Shown here: in pieces, positions 32,108-41,313 of the stretch | Layout: each line of letters begins with the position of its first letter | How positions within the stretch are numbered: the stretch's first letter is position 1 | Source: JBBQNR01 sp963774075 | GTDB lineage: Bacteria; Actinomycetota; Thermoleophilia; Solirubrobacterales; JBBDJG01 | Assembly (NCBI GenBank): GCA_963774075.1 | Contig: CAVZDP010000001.1 | Coordinates: 248,001-312,000 of the forward strand | DNA length: 64,000 nt | Direction of reading: 5' to 3' | Made by a program: the position numbers and the translations under genes | The notes under the pieces: model-generated | What the model was told of the DNA's origin: nothing | What the model saw: the letters and a program-made list of their open reading frames with translations, nothing else | The model's database searches: none

Positions 32108-33714
32108 GGGCGCGGCGCCGCAAGTTCTGGGGTTGGGGCTACGAGGACGAGCAGCCGGGCGCCGACGAGCTGCGCGCGGCAGCGGAGGGAGTCCGCGCGC
32201 ATCTCGGGTTCGGGGCGCAGGACGTGGAGTTGCCCCCCTCGCCGGAGGACATAGACCTGCCCGAGCCCCGGGTCGCTCCGCCGCCCGCCCTGTCGGAGAT
32301 CTTCAGCGCCGACCCGTACGAGCGGGCCTCGCACTCGTACGGCAAGTCGTACCGCGACGTCGTGCGCGCGTTCAGGACCCGCTTCGACCATCCATGCGAC
32401 CTGGTCGCGTTCCCGCGCGACGAGTCCGACGTCGAAGCGGTGCTCGAGTGGTGCTCGGACGCGGGCGTCGCGGCCGTCCCCTACGGGGGCGGCACCAGCG
32501 TGGTCGGAGGGATAGAGCCGGACGTGGAGGAGCGCTACGCGGGCGCTGTCTCGATGGACCTGAGCAACCTCGATCGCGTGCTCGAGGTCGATCCGGTGTC
32601 GCGCGCGGCCCGCATCGAGGCCGGCGCAAGCGGCCCCGCGCTCGAGGAGCAGCTGCGCGAGCACGGGCTCACGCTGCGGCACTTCCCCCAATCGTTCGAG
32701 CTGTCGACGCTCGGCGGTTGGATCGCCACCAGGGCCGGCGGTCACTTCGCCACCCTCTATACGCACATCGACGACCTGGTCGAGTCCGTGCGGGCAGTGA
32801 CCCCTGCCGGCCTTTTCGAGAGCAGGCGGCTGCCCGGCTCGGGCGCCGGACCGAGCCCCGACCGGATGCTGATCGGCTCGGAGGGAATCCTCGGTGTGAT
32901 CACCGAGGCTTGGGTGCGACTCCAGGCACGCCCGACCTTCAAGGCCTCCACCGGCATCCGCTTCCGGGACTTCCTCGCCGGCGCCGAGGCCGTGCGCGCT
33001 CTGTCCCAGAGCGGGCTGCACCCGGCCAACTGCCGACTGCTCGATGCGGATGAGGCCGCCCTGACGGGGGCCTCTCCCGAGCGCGAGGCGCTGCTCGTGC
33101 TCGGCTTCGAGTCGGCCGACCATCCCGTCGACGCGTGGATGCGGCTCGCCACCGAGTGCTGCGCCGACCACGGCGGACGCGAGCGCGAGCGGACGGCCAA
33201 GGGTGCCGGCGCCAAGACCGATGGCGATGCCGTCGGCACTTGGCGCGACGCCTTCCTTCGCGCTCCGTACCTGCGCGACACCTTCGTCGCGGCCGGCATC
33301 CTGAGCGAGACCTTCGAGACGGCGATCACGTGGGAGCGCTTTCCCGAGTTCCACGCCAACGTGTCGGCCGCCGCGGCGGAGGCGCTGCGCGAGGTCTGCG
33401 GCGGTGGGATGTTGACGTGCCGCTTCACGCACGTGTATCCGGACGGCCCGGCGCCCTACTTCACGATCCTGGCGCCCGCGCGGCGCGGGTCCGAGCTCGA
33501 GCAGTGGGCCGAGGTGAAGGCCGCGGCGTCGGAGGCGGTGCTGTCGGAGGGAGGCACCATCACGCACCATCACGCCGTCGGCAGGGACCACCGGCCCTGG
33601 TATGACCGCCAGCGACCCGACCGCTTCGCGGATGCGCTTACGGCCGCCAAGTCCGCGCTCGACCCCGCCGGAATACTCAATCCAGGCGTCCTGATAGACC
33701 CCTCACCTTCGTAG
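32101..33714 (+). CDS. Alkylglycerone-phosphate synthase-like FAD-linked oxidase, probable CTG start
   Basis: About 537 residues, VAO-fold flavoenzyme. It has FAD-binding PYGGGTSVVGG, a LGGWIATRAGGHFATLYTHIDDLV segment, GSEGILGVITEAW and the diagnostic HHHAVGRDHRPW near the C-terminus, corresponding to the HHH motif of alkyl-DHAP synthases. These replace the acyl chain of acyl-DHAP by a fatty alcohol, the committed step to ether lipids. The first ordinary start (GTG 32224) would omit RRRKFWGWGYEDEQPGADEL, typical of this family. CTG 32101, six bases after GAGGGG and overlapping the upstream stop, restores it. Confidence 0.88.
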   Translation: MVGARRRKFWGWGYEDEQPGADELRAAAEGVRAHLGFGAQDVELPPSPEDIDLPEPRVAPPPALSEIFSADPYERASHSYGKSYRDVVRAFRTRFDHPCDLVAFPRDESDVEAVLEWCSDAGVAAVPYGGGTSVVGGIEPDVEERYAGAVSMDLSNLDRVLEVDPVSRAARIEAGASGPALEEQLREHGLTLRHFPQSFELSTLGGWIATRAGGHFATLYTHIDDLVESVRAVTPAGLFESRRLPGSGAGPSPDRMLIGSEGILGVITEAWVRLQARPTFKASTGIRFRDFLAGAEAVRALSQSGLHPANCRLLDADEAALTGASPEREALLVLGFESADHPVDAWMRLATECCADHGGRERERTAKGAGAKTDGDAVGTWRDAFLRAPYLRDTFVAAGILSETFETAITWERFPEFHANVSAAAAEALREVCGGGMLTCRFTHVYPDGPAPYFTILAPARRGSELEQWAEVKAAASEAVLSEGGTITHHHAVGRDHRPWYDRQRPDRFADALTAAKSALDPAGILNPGVLIDPSPS

Positions 33715-33760
33715 TGGACGCCCTTCGAGGGTCACGTCAGGTCGCCTAAACTGCTCTGAG

Positions 33761-34051
33761 ATGAGCGTGCTGCGCGACCCATCCGACTGGGATCCGCTCG
33801 AGACGGCCGAGGGCGTCGAGCCGCTGGTCGAGCACAAGGTCGTGCGGCGGTCGCTCCGTCCGCTCGGTCGCGGCTGCCTGGTGTGCCCCTGCTGCGAGCT
33901 ACCGATGCTGCCGGCGTTCGCGCTTCCCGTGTCGGCGCCGCTCGAGTGCCCGTTCTGCCGCGAGATTCGCCCGGCGAGCCAGTTCCTGCGGCTCGGCCGC
34001 GTCGACACCGCCAGCAACCACGTCGTGGTGCAGGCGCGTATGCCCGCGTAG
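33761..34051 (+). CDS. Small zinc-ribbon protein
   Basis: A 96-residue protein with a four-to-five-cysteine cluster: CLVCPCCELPML, and CPFCREIRP about 25 residues later, forming a plausible zinc ribbon. The N-terminus (DPSDWDPLETAEGVEPLVEHKVVRRSLRPLGRG) is predicted partly helical. Function unknown. It stands alone between the ether-lipid genes and the cyclase, followed by the repeat cluster. Confidence 0.65.
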   Translation: MSVLRDPSDWDPLETAEGVEPLVEHKVVRRSLRPLGRGCLVCPCCELPMLPAFALPVSAPLECPFCREIRPASQFLRLGRVDTASNHVVVQARMPA

Positions 34052-34171
34052 CGTCGCCTGCGTCGCTGCGCCGCTACGGCGCCGCCAGTCCGGAGGATCT
34101 AGCCGGCTTCGCCGGACACCTAAAGGCATGAGCGTCGCCTGCGCGGCTGCGCCGCTACGGCGCCGCCAGTC
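34051..34171. repeat. Direct repeats flanking a dispersed hairpin element, copy in reverse orientation
   Basis: Two about 39-bp direct repeats (34052-34090 and 34132-34170, two mismatches) of GCGTCGCCTGCG...GCTACGGCGCCGCC flank 34091-34127. The complement of that segment reads CTTTAGGTGTCCGGCGAAGCC followed by GGCTAGATCCTCC. This is the same core as the 17-kb and 44-kb elements, in opposite orientation. No gene fits in 34052-34189. Confidence 0.7.
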
Positions 34172-34189
34172 ATGTAGCTTGGCCTGCTC

Positions 34190-35455
34190 TTGGCCGACCG
34201 GCCCCACGACACAGACGATCAGGAGCTGACGCTCGCCGAGGCGGCGCGCGAGGCGGGCGTGTCGCCGTCCACGCTGCGGCGCTGGAGCGAGGAGGGAGTG
34301 ATCCCGGCCTACCGCGGTCGCTGGACGCGCGCGGCGGCCGCGCACGCCCGCATCGTCGCCCGGCTGCGCGAGCAGGGTCATTCGCTGGAGGAGATCAAGA
34401 AGGCGGGGGAGGATGGCCGTCTCGCCTTCGGGTTCGTGGACGAGCTGTTCCCGGCGCGTGCCGGGAACATCACGCTGGAGGAGGCCGCGCGCGAGACCGG
34501 GCTGGAGCCGGCTCTAATAGAGCGGATATGGCGGAGCGTCGGCCTGCCGCCTTGGATGCTCGACCGCCTCGACACGCCCGACCTCGAGGCACTGCGCTAC
34601 ATGGCCGCGGTGCTGACCGCCGGCTTCCCGCTCGTCGCCTTCCTCCAGGTCATGCGCGTATACGGCAACGCCTTGCGGGGGGTGGCGAACGCGGAGGCGC
34701 GGCTATTCCGCATCTACGTGCACGAGCCTCTGATCAAGGACGGCGTGCCGGCGACCCAGGTCGCGGAGGAGCTCGCGGAGCTGATCGCCGAGCTGCTCCC
34801 GCTGTCAACCCCTCTGATGATCTACCTGCACGGTTACTTCCTCCAAAGCTCGGTCGAGCAGGACATGTTCGCCGCCATGGAAGCCGACCTCGACAGCATC
34901 GGCGGGGAGTCTCTCGGACACATGCGGGCCGCCATCTGCTTCGCGGACCTCGCGGGCTACGTGCAGTTCACCGAAGAGGCGGGAGAAGAGGAGGCGCTCG
35001 ATCTGGTCGAGCGCTTCGTCGAGTCGGTGGAGGAGACGCTTCCCGACGACGCGCGCGTGGTCAAGAACATAGGCGACGGCGTCATGATCGTCGGCAGCGA
35101 TCCAGCCGCTCTCGTCCGCTGGGCGCTCGCGTTCCAGCAGGAGTCCTCCCGCCCGGCGCCGCCCCGGATCGGAATTCACTACGGCGATGCGATCTACCGC
35201 GACGGCGACTACTACGGCGGCTCGGTCAACCTGGCGGCGCGGGTGGTCGCCCGGGCGCACGGGGGACAGGTGCTCGTGACCCAGTCGGTTTACGAGGCGA
35301 TGCCCAAGGGGGCCCAGGTGAACTTCGAGCCGATCGGCGCGGTGCGCCTGAAGGGCTTCGCCGAGCCGATAGAGCTCTACGCCGCGCGCCCGCGCGAAAA
35401 GCGCGGAGGCTCGCGGCGCCGGAGCCGATCCAGCTCTAGCCGCGCGGCCCGATGA
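34190..35455 (+). CDS. MerR-type DNA-binding domain fused to class III adenylate/guanylate cyclase
   Basis: A 421-residue fusion. Residues 12-75 form a MerR-like HTH (LAEAAREAGVSPSTLRRWSEEGVIPAYRGRW; LREQGHSLEEIKKA), and a second HTH-like unit lies at 93-140 (NITLEEAARETGLEPALIERI). A helical linker follows, then a class III cyclase catalytic domain (248-395). It carries metal Asp252 (FADLAGYVQF) and Asp296 (KNIGDGVMIVG), plus SVNLAARV with transition-state Asn347 and Arg351. It should make a cyclic nucleotide in the cytoplasm; whether the HTH binds DNA or acts as a dimeriser is unknown. TTG start at 34190. Confidence 0.85.
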   Translation: MADRPHDTDDQELTLAEAAREAGVSPSTLRRWSEEGVIPAYRGRWTRAAAAHARIVARLREQGHSLEEIKKAGEDGRLAFGFVDELFPARAGNITLEEAARETGLEPALIERIWRSVGLPPWMLDRLDTPDLEALRYMAAVLTAGFPLVAFLQVMRVYGNALRGVANAEARLFRIYVHEPLIKDGVPATQVAEELAELIAELLPLSTPLMIYLHGYFLQSSVEQDMFAAMEADLDSIGGESLGHMRAAICFADLAGYVQFTEEAGEEEALDLVERFVESVEETLPDDARVVKNIGDGVMIVGSDPAALVRWALAFQQESSRPAPPRIGIHYGDAIYRDGDYYGGSVNLAARVVARAHGGQVLVTQSVYEAMPKGAQVNFEPIGAVRLKGFAEPIELYAARPREKRGGSRRRSRSSSSRAAR

Positions 35456-37151
35456 AGAGCACCCGGGTGGCGCGCTTGCCGGCGCGAGAGCGCCTGCTCT
35501 TGCGGCTGTTGCCGGCGTAGTCGTACGCGCGCACGTGCCAGCGGTGGCGCCCGCCGCCGAGCCTGAACCGGATGCGTGTGGAGGGAGACTTGCCCCCTGG
35601 GCGACCGTCGGGGTCGTCCACCGTCCTGCGCTTCTTGCCGTCGACCCAGAGCGTGTAGCGTCGGATGCCGCCGGTGTCGTGGGAGCGCTGCCAGCGGAAA
35701 CGCACCTTGCGCTTGCGCGCGGAGTAGCGGTTGCGCGGCCTGATGAGGCTGAACGGCGACGGCGCCGTCGAATCCCGGGTGCTCTGCGGCTGAGGGGCGT
35801 CGACCTGTCGCCCGACGCCGAACATGCGGGCGACGTTGAGCCGCCCCCCGGTGACGGTCTTGCCGGCCAGCGCAGGCAGCGGATCCACCGATCCGAGCAA
35901 CGCGTCGCGTACCTGCTGCGTGGTGGCCTGCGGCGAATGAGAGAAGTAGAGCGCAGCGGCCCCGGCCACGAAGGGAGCGGCCATCGACGTGCCGCTGAAG
36001 AACGCGTAGCCGCCGGCGCTCACCTGCTTGGTCACGGTCGAGTAGACCTCGTCCCCCGGGGCGCCGAGGTCGACGGTGCTGCTGCCGTAGTTGGAGAACT
36101 CGAGCAGCAGATCGGATGTATCGGTGGCTGCGACGGAGACCACGTTCGGAAGGTCGTACGCCGCGGGATACTCGGGGCTCACGTCGGCGTTTTCTCCCTC
36201 GTTTCCGGCGGCCGCCACGACCAGCGCGCCCTTGGTGGCCGCGTTGCGAATCGCCTTGAAGAGCGCGTAGCTGTACGAGGGCCCGCCCCAGCTCGCGTTG
36301 ATCACCCGCGCCCCAGCCTTGACCGCGTAGTCGATGGCGGTGGCCGCGTCGGCGGTGTTTCCCTCGCCGTTGGCGTCGAGGAACTTCAGTCCGATCATCC
36401 GAACCTTCCAAGCGACCCCGGAGGCCCCGATGGCGTTGTTGCCCTCGCCGCCGATGATGCCCGCCACGTGGGTTCCGTGACTGGAATCGTCGATCGGATC
36501 CGCGTCGTCGTTTGCCAGGTCGATCCCGCGCACGTCATCCACCCAGCCGTTGTGGTCGTCGTCCACGCCGTTGGCGGGGTCGCCGGGGTTCGCCCACATG
36601 TTGTCGTTGAGGTCGACGTGGTTGTAGTCGATGCCGGTGTCCACCACGGCGACGACGACGTCGCCACCGGTGAGCACGTCCCAGGCGCCGGGCGCGTTCA
36701 CGTCGGAACCCGCCTTGCCGCCGATCTGAGCGACGTTGCGAAGCCCCCACACCTGACCGAAGGACGGATCGTTGGGGAGCCGAGAGCTCTTCAAGACGTA
36801 GTTCGGCTCGACGAACTCGACGACGTCCGAGCGCGCGAGCTGACTGGCGATCTGGTCGACGTCCCGGGCCCCTCGAGGCTCGACAACGAGGCTGTCGATC
36901 GACTCGACGTCGTCCTCGACGCGCCCGCCGGCCTTTTGAACCGTCCTGCGTTGCAGGGCGGTGGAGGTGTCCTCCTCAAAACCGACCACGAGCTGGTCGG
37001 CGACCGAGGCGGAGCTCTGAGAGGTCTGCGCGTCGGTTCGCGCGGGCGCGATCGCCGCCAGTGACGCTGCCACGGCGAGCGAGATCATCGCCCACAGGGC
37101 AGCGCCCAGCCATCCCTGCTTCCTGGACGCCAGGTGCATGGGGTCAAACAT
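35436..37151 (-). CDS. Secreted subtilisin-like serine protease (S8)
   Basis: A 571-residue exported protease. It has a signal peptide up to about residue 42, an I9-type propeptide (50-120, ending SDVVEFVEPNYVLK) and an S8 catalytic domain. The domain carries Asp171 (VVDTGID), His225 (HGTHVAG), oxyanion Asn317 (AAAGNEGE) and Ser389 (SGTSMAAP). A DDDHNGWVDD calcium-binding-like loop is present. A C-terminal beta domain of about 100 residues is Arg-rich (RNRYSARKRKVRFRW; GRHRWHVRAYDYAGNS) and resembles the tail of other exported proteins in this window. ATG 37151, or 37139. It overlaps the convergent cyclase gene by 20 bp. Confidence 0.92.
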   Translation of the reverse strand: MFDPMHLASRKQGWLGAALWAMISLAVAASLAAIAPARTDAQTSQSSASVADQLVVGFEEDTSTALQRRTVQKAGGRVEDDVESIDSLVVEPRGARDVDQIASQLARSDVVEFVEPNYVLKSSRLPNDPSFGQVWGLRNVAQIGGKAGSDVNAPGAWDVLTGGDVVVAVVDTGIDYNHVDLNDNMWANPGDPANGVDDDHNGWVDDVRGIDLANDDADPIDDSSHGTHVAGIIGGEGNNAIGASGVAWKVRMIGLKFLDANGEGNTADAATAIDYAVKAGARVINASWGGPSYSYALFKAIRNAATKGALVVAAAGNEGENADVSPEYPAAYDLPNVVSVAATDTSDLLLEFSNYGSSTVDLGAPGDEVYSTVTKQVSAGGYAFFSGTSMAAPFVAGAAALYFSHSPQATTQQVRDALLGSVDPLPALAGKTVTGGRLNVARMFGVGRQVDAPQPQSTRDSTAPSPFSLIRPRNRYSARKRKVRFRWQRSHDTGGIRRYTLWVDGKKRRTVDDPDGRPGGKSPSTRIRFRLGGGRHRWHVRAYDYAGNSRKSRRSRAGKRATRVLFIGPRG

Positions 37152-37199
37152 CGGAAGGCGTGCTGTCTGCGTTCAGCACCAACTACGGTTATTGGACGT

Positions 37200-38543
37200 A
37201 TGTCGGTGACCGCTCGAGTGCAGGACGCGATCCGCGCGTCGGGCCTGATCGGGCCAACTTCGGGAGTGCTCGCGCTGCTTTCGGGCGGCGCGGACTCGGT
37301 CTGCCTGACCCACGCGCTGCGAGAGGTCGTAGGGCCCGAGCGGCTGCACGGCCTCCACGTCAACCACGGGCTGCGCCCCGCCGCGGCCGAGGACGAGCGC
37401 TTCTGCATCGATCTCTGCGAGGCGCTGGGCGTGCCCCTCGCCGTCGAGGGGGTCGAGCTCCCCGAGGACGGCAACGTCGAAGCGGCCGCGCGCGAGGCCC
37501 GCTACGAGGCGGCCGAGCGCGTGCGGGCGCGGGAGGGGGTCGACCTGATCGCCACGGCTCACACGGCGAGCGACCAGGCCGAGACGGTCCTCTACCGCCT
37601 CGCATGCTCGCCCGGCCGCCGGGCGCTCTTGGGGATGGCGGCCCGCAACGGTCGCCTGGTCAGGCCGTTGCTCGCCGTCTCGGGCGGCGTCACACGCGAC
37701 TATTGCCGGGAGCTCGGCCTCGAGTGGCGCGAGGACGAGACCAACGCCGACCGCCGCCTGGCGCGAAACCGCCTGCGGCTCGACGTGCTGCCGGCCCTGC
37801 GCTCGATCAACACGGCCGCCGAGCGCAACGTGCAGGCGACGGCGGACCAGCTCAGGGAGGAGTCGGAGCTGCTGGACGGCTTGGTCGACGATGCCCTGGA
37901 GCGACTTGCCACGCCCGGTCGCACTCCGGCTGTGGACGCCTCGCGCCTACGAGAGCTCGCGGCCCCGCTTCGCAGGCTGGTGCTGCGCCGCCTCGCCGAG
38001 CAGGCCGCGGGGCAGCCGCTGGCGCTGCGCTCCGCGCAGGTGGACGAGATCGAGCGCCTCGCCGCCCGCGGCGGCAGCGCCGCGATCGACGTCGGCGCGG
38101 GCGTGCGGGCGGTCTGCGAGTACGGCGTCCTCCGCTTCAAGCGCGAAGCGGTGCCTGCGGTGCCGCAGGAGGCGGCTCTTGCGGTGCCCGGACACTGCCA
38201 CTTCGGCGACTGGGAGCTCGTGTGCGAGCTGGGGCGGGGAGACGCCGGCCTCGGCAGCTCGGACGAGCCGGTGCTCGACGCGGACAGGCTGGCGAGCGTC
38301 CTGACGGTGAGGTCCTGGCGCGAGGGCGACCGCATGCGCCCGCTCGGCCTCGCGGGCACAAAGTCCCTGCAGGATCTCTTCACCGACCGCAAGGTGCCGC
38401 GCTCCGTCCGGCGCCTGCTGCCCGTCGTAGAGTCGGACGGCGAGATCGCGTGGGTCGCCGGCGTGGCTGTCTCCGAGCGCTTCAAGGTCGGCCCGCGCAC
38501 CGAGCGCAGCGCTCGGCTGCGGGCGCTCCAGGGGCGCGCCTAG
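37200..38543 (+). CDS. tilS: tRNA(Ile)-lysidine synthase
   Basis: A 447-residue N-type ATP pyrophosphatase that converts the wobble C34 of the AUA-reading tRNA-Ile to lysidine. The PP-loop is LSGGADSVCL at about residue 27. Helices with HVNHGLRPAA and TAHTASDQAETVLYRL follow, as does the C-terminal TilS domain (VRSWREGDRMRPLGLAGTKSLQDLF). ATG 37200 is chosen over an upstream in-frame ATG because it gives the family N-terminus. It heads the tilS-hpt-ftsH block. Confidence 0.94.
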   Translation: MSVTARVQDAIRASGLIGPTSGVLALLSGGADSVCLTHALREVVGPERLHGLHVNHGLRPAAAEDERFCIDLCEALGVPLAVEGVELPEDGNVEAAAREARYEAAERVRAREGVDLIATAHTASDQAETVLYRLACSPGRRALLGMAARNGRLVRPLLAVSGGVTRDYCRELGLEWREDETNADRRLARNRLRLDVLPALRSINTAAERNVQATADQLREESELLDGLVDDALERLATPGRTPAVDASRLRELAAPLRRLVLRRLAEQAAGQPLALRSAQVDEIERLAARGGSAAIDVGAGVRAVCEYGVLRFKREAVPAVPQEAALAVPGHCHFGDWELVCELGRGDAGLGSSDEPVLDADRLASVLTVRSWREGDRMRPLGLAGTKSLQDLFTDRKVPRSVRRLLPVVESDGEIAWVAGVAVSERFKVGPRTERSARLRALQGRA

Positions 38544-38571
38544 CCAGAGCCGCCCACGGCGATCTCCCGTC

Positions 38572-39132
38572 ATGTCTACACTCCGCGCGGTGATCACCAA
38601 CCACCAGCGCGCGAGCCAGGTCGGCGAGGTGATAGTCGAGCCGGAGGAGCTACAAGCTCGCGTGTCCGAGCTCGCCGCGGAGATCACGCGCGACTACGCC
38701 GGCCGCGACCTCCTGCTCATGGGCGTGCTGAAAGGCGCCGTTTTCTTCGTCGCCGACCTCATGCGCCAGATCGACCTGCCCTGCGAGCTCGACTTCATGG
38801 CGGTGTCGAGCTACGGCTCGCTCACGGACTCCTCCGGCGTCGTCCGGATCCTCAAGGACCTCGACGCGCCGATCGAGGGCAAGGACGTGCTGATCGTGGA
38901 GGACGTCGTGGACTCCGGGCTGACCCTGAAGTACCTGCTTCGCAGCCTCCACCACCGCAACCCCGCGTCGCTCGAGGTCTGCGCACTGCTGGTCAAGCCG
39001 CAGCGCCGCAAGGTGGACCTCCCAATCCGCTACGTGGGCTTCGACATTCCGAACCGCTTCGTCATCGGCTACGGGCTGGACCTGGAGCAGCGCCACCGCA
39101 ACCTGCCCTACGTCGCGGTGGCTCAGGGCTAA
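38572..39132 (+). CDS. hpt: Hypoxanthine phosphoribosyltransferase
   Basis: A 186-residue purine salvage enzyme making IMP/GMP from hypoxanthine/guanine and PRPP. It shows LMGVLKGAVFFVADLMR, the flexible loop MAVSSYGSLTDSSG, the PRPP-binding VLIVEDVVDSGLTL and the purine-specificity KPQRRKVDLPIRYVGFDIP. It is 28 bp behind tilS and ahead of ftsH, the usual order. A short hairpin (AAGCCG / CGGCTT, about 39168-39185) after the stop may partly separate it from ftsH. Confidence 0.95.
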   Translation: MSTLRAVITNHQRASQVGEVIVEPEELQARVSELAAEITRDYAGRDLLLMGVLKGAVFFVADLMRQIDLPCELDFMAVSSYGSLTDSSGVVRILKDLDAPIEGKDVLIVEDVVDSGLTLKYLLRSLHHRNPASLEVCALLVKPQRRKVDLPIRYVGFDIPNRFVIGYGLDLEQRHRNLPYVAVAQG

Positions 39133-39331
39133 AGAGTCTGCCACCGGTATCCGATCGGACCCTGAGAAAGCCGCTGTTCCGGCTTGCTGAGAGGAGCCGA
39201 TCGTCTTGCCAGAGCCGTATTCCACGCACAACCCCCGTGCTACGCTGTTTCGGGAGTCAGGGATGCAGGATTTCCCACTGCCCAGCGAAAAAACGCTTCT
39301 CGCACGCGCGAGCTAGCCCCTCCCCGGCCAG

Positions 39332-41302
39332 ATGAGCAGATTCTTCAAGAACGCGGCGTTTCCGATCCTGATCGTGGTCGTCCTTGCGTTCTTCGCTCAA
39401 CGGCTGATCAGCCCCGGGGAGGAGAAGCCGAAGCCGACCTACGGCGACTTCCTCACGCAGGTCGAGAACGGTGACGTCAAGACCGTCACCGTCAACACTC
39501 GCGACAACACGCTCGACGTCACCGAGTCGGACGGCAAGACCAAGTACGAGACCGGCTACCCCAACAACACCGAGCAGCAGCTCGTCGAGGAGCTGCGGAA
39601 GGGCGGGGTCGAGATCAAGGTCAAGGGCAAGGGCGGCTCGAGCTGGCTGTCGATCCTCACCTATATCCTTCCCTTCCTTCTTTTCTTCGCCTTCTGGATA
39701 TTCCTGATGAACCAGGTACAGGGAGGCGGCTCACGCGTGATGAGCTTCGGCAAGTCGCGCGCCAAACGATTATCCGTCGACTCGCCCAAGGTGACGTTCC
39801 GAGACGTGGCCGGGGTTGATGAAGCAGTAGAGGAGCTGCAGGAAATCAAGGAGTTCCTCGAGAACCCCAAGAAGTTCCAGGCGCTCGGCGCACGGATCCC
39901 CAAGGGCGTGCTGCTTTATGGACCTCCCGGCACCGGAAAGACGCTTCTCGCGAGGGCGGTCGCGGGCGAGGCGGGCGTGCCCTTCTTCTCGATCTCCGGC
40001 TCCGACTTCGTCGAGATGTTCGTCGGCGTGGGAGCGAGCCGCGTGCGCGACCTCTTCGAGCAGGCGAAGCAGAACTCGCCCTGCATCATCTTCATGGACG
40101 AGATCGACGCGGTCGGCCGGCACCGCGGCGCCGGCCTGGGTGGTGGTCACGACGAGCGCGAGCAGACCCTGAACCAGCTCCTCGTCGAGATGGACGGGTT
40201 CGAGATGAAGGACAACATCATCCTCATCGCAGCCACGAACAGGCCCGACATCCTCGACCCCGCCCTGCTGCGGCCGGGCAGGTTCGACCGTCAGGTCGTC
40301 GTCGACCGGCCGGACCGCAAGGGCCGCGTTCGGATCCTCGAGGTGCACACCCGTGGCAAGCCGCTCGCGAAGACCATCGACATCGACAACCTCGCCGGCC
40401 AGACGCCCGGCTTCACGGGCGCCGATCTCGCCAACCTCGTGAACGAGGCCGCGCTGCTGGCCGCGCGCGAGGGCAAGCGCGAGATCACCCAGGTCGAGCT
40501 CGAAGAGGGCATCATGCGGGTGATCGCGGGCCCCGAGAAGAAGACCCGCGTCATGAGCGAGAAAGAGCGCCTCGTGACGGCCTACCACGAGATGGGCCAC
40601 GCGATGGTCGGGCACTTCCTCGAGCACACCGACCCGGTGCACAAGATCTCGATCATCTCCCGCGGCCAGGCCCTCGGGTACACGATCTCGCTGCCGACCG
40701 AGGACAAGTTCCTCACCACTCGCGCCGAGCTCCACGACACGCTGGCCATGACGCTCGGCGGGCGGGCGGCCGAGGAGATCGTGTTCGGCGAGATCACGAC
40801 CGGCGCGGCGAACGACTTGGAGAAGGTCACGGGTACGGCCAAGCAGATGGTGATGAGGTTCGGCATGTCCGAGAAGCTCGGGCCGCGCACGTTCGGGCAT
40901 GACCACTCGCAGCCTTTCCTCGGTCGCGAGTTCAGCGCCGAGCCGGACTACTCCGACGAGATCGCCCGCGAGATCGACGACGAGATCCGCCGCATCGTCG
41001 AGGAGGCTCACCAGAACGCCAAGGAGGTCTTGACGAGTCACCGCGACAACCTCACGCGGCTGTCGAAGCTGCTGCTCGTGAGGGAGACGATCGAGCGCGA
41101 GGAGTTCGAGCAGCTCCTGGCCGGCGGGAGCGAGGAAGAGGTGTTCGGCCCGCCCACGCCCTCCGAGCCGGAGCCCGAGCCCGAGCCCGAGCCCGAGCGG
41201 CGGCCGGTCGGCGAGGCGCGACCGATCCCGAGGCCACGTCCCGGCCTCGCCGGCGGAACCGCCGAGATGCGCGGCCCGTCACCCCGTCGCCCCGGTCACT
41301 AG
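39332..41302 (+). CDS. ftsH: ATP-dependent zinc metalloprotease FtsH
   Basis: A 656-residue membrane-anchored AAA protease for quality control. Two membrane helices (residues 8-25 and 108-128) enclose an external domain. The AAA module has Walker A GPPGTGKT, Walker B CIIFMDEIDAV and the SRH NRPDILDPALLRPGRFD. The M41 protease has the zinc motif HEMGH and a downstream third-ligand segment TTGAANDLEKVT. The C-terminus carries a Pro-Glu repeat (PEPEPEPEPEPE) typical of actinobacterial FtsH. The ATG at 39332 follows a 200-bp gap. Confidence 0.97.
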   Translation: MSRFFKNAAFPILIVVVLAFFAQRLISPGEEKPKPTYGDFLTQVENGDVKTVTVNTRDNTLDVTESDGKTKYETGYPNNTEQQLVEELRKGGVEIKVKGKGGSSWLSILTYILPFLLFFAFWIFLMNQVQGGGSRVMSFGKSRAKRLSVDSPKVTFRDVAGVDEAVEELQEIKEFLENPKKFQALGARIPKGVLLYGPPGTGKTLLARAVAGEAGVPFFSISGSDFVEMFVGVGASRVRDLFEQAKQNSPCIIFMDEIDAVGRHRGAGLGGGHDEREQTLNQLLVEMDGFEMKDNIILIAATNRPDILDPALLRPGRFDRQVVVDRPDRKGRVRILEVHTRGKPLAKTIDIDNLAGQTPGFTGADLANLVNEAALLAAREGKREITQVELEEGIMRVIAGPEKKTRVMSEKERLVTAYHEMGHAMVGHFLEHTDPVHKISIISRGQALGYTISLPTEDKFLTTRAELHDTLAMTLGGRAAEEIVFGEITTGAANDLEKVTGTAKQMVMRFGMSEKLGPRTFGHDHSQPFLGREFSAEPDYSDEIAREIDDEIRRIVEEAHQNAKEVLTSHRDNLTRLSKLLLVRETIEREEFEQLLAGGSEEEVFGPPTPSEPEPEPEPEPERRPVGEARPIPRPRPGLAGGTAEMRGPSPRRPGH

Positions 41303-41313
41303 TCCATCGGCCC

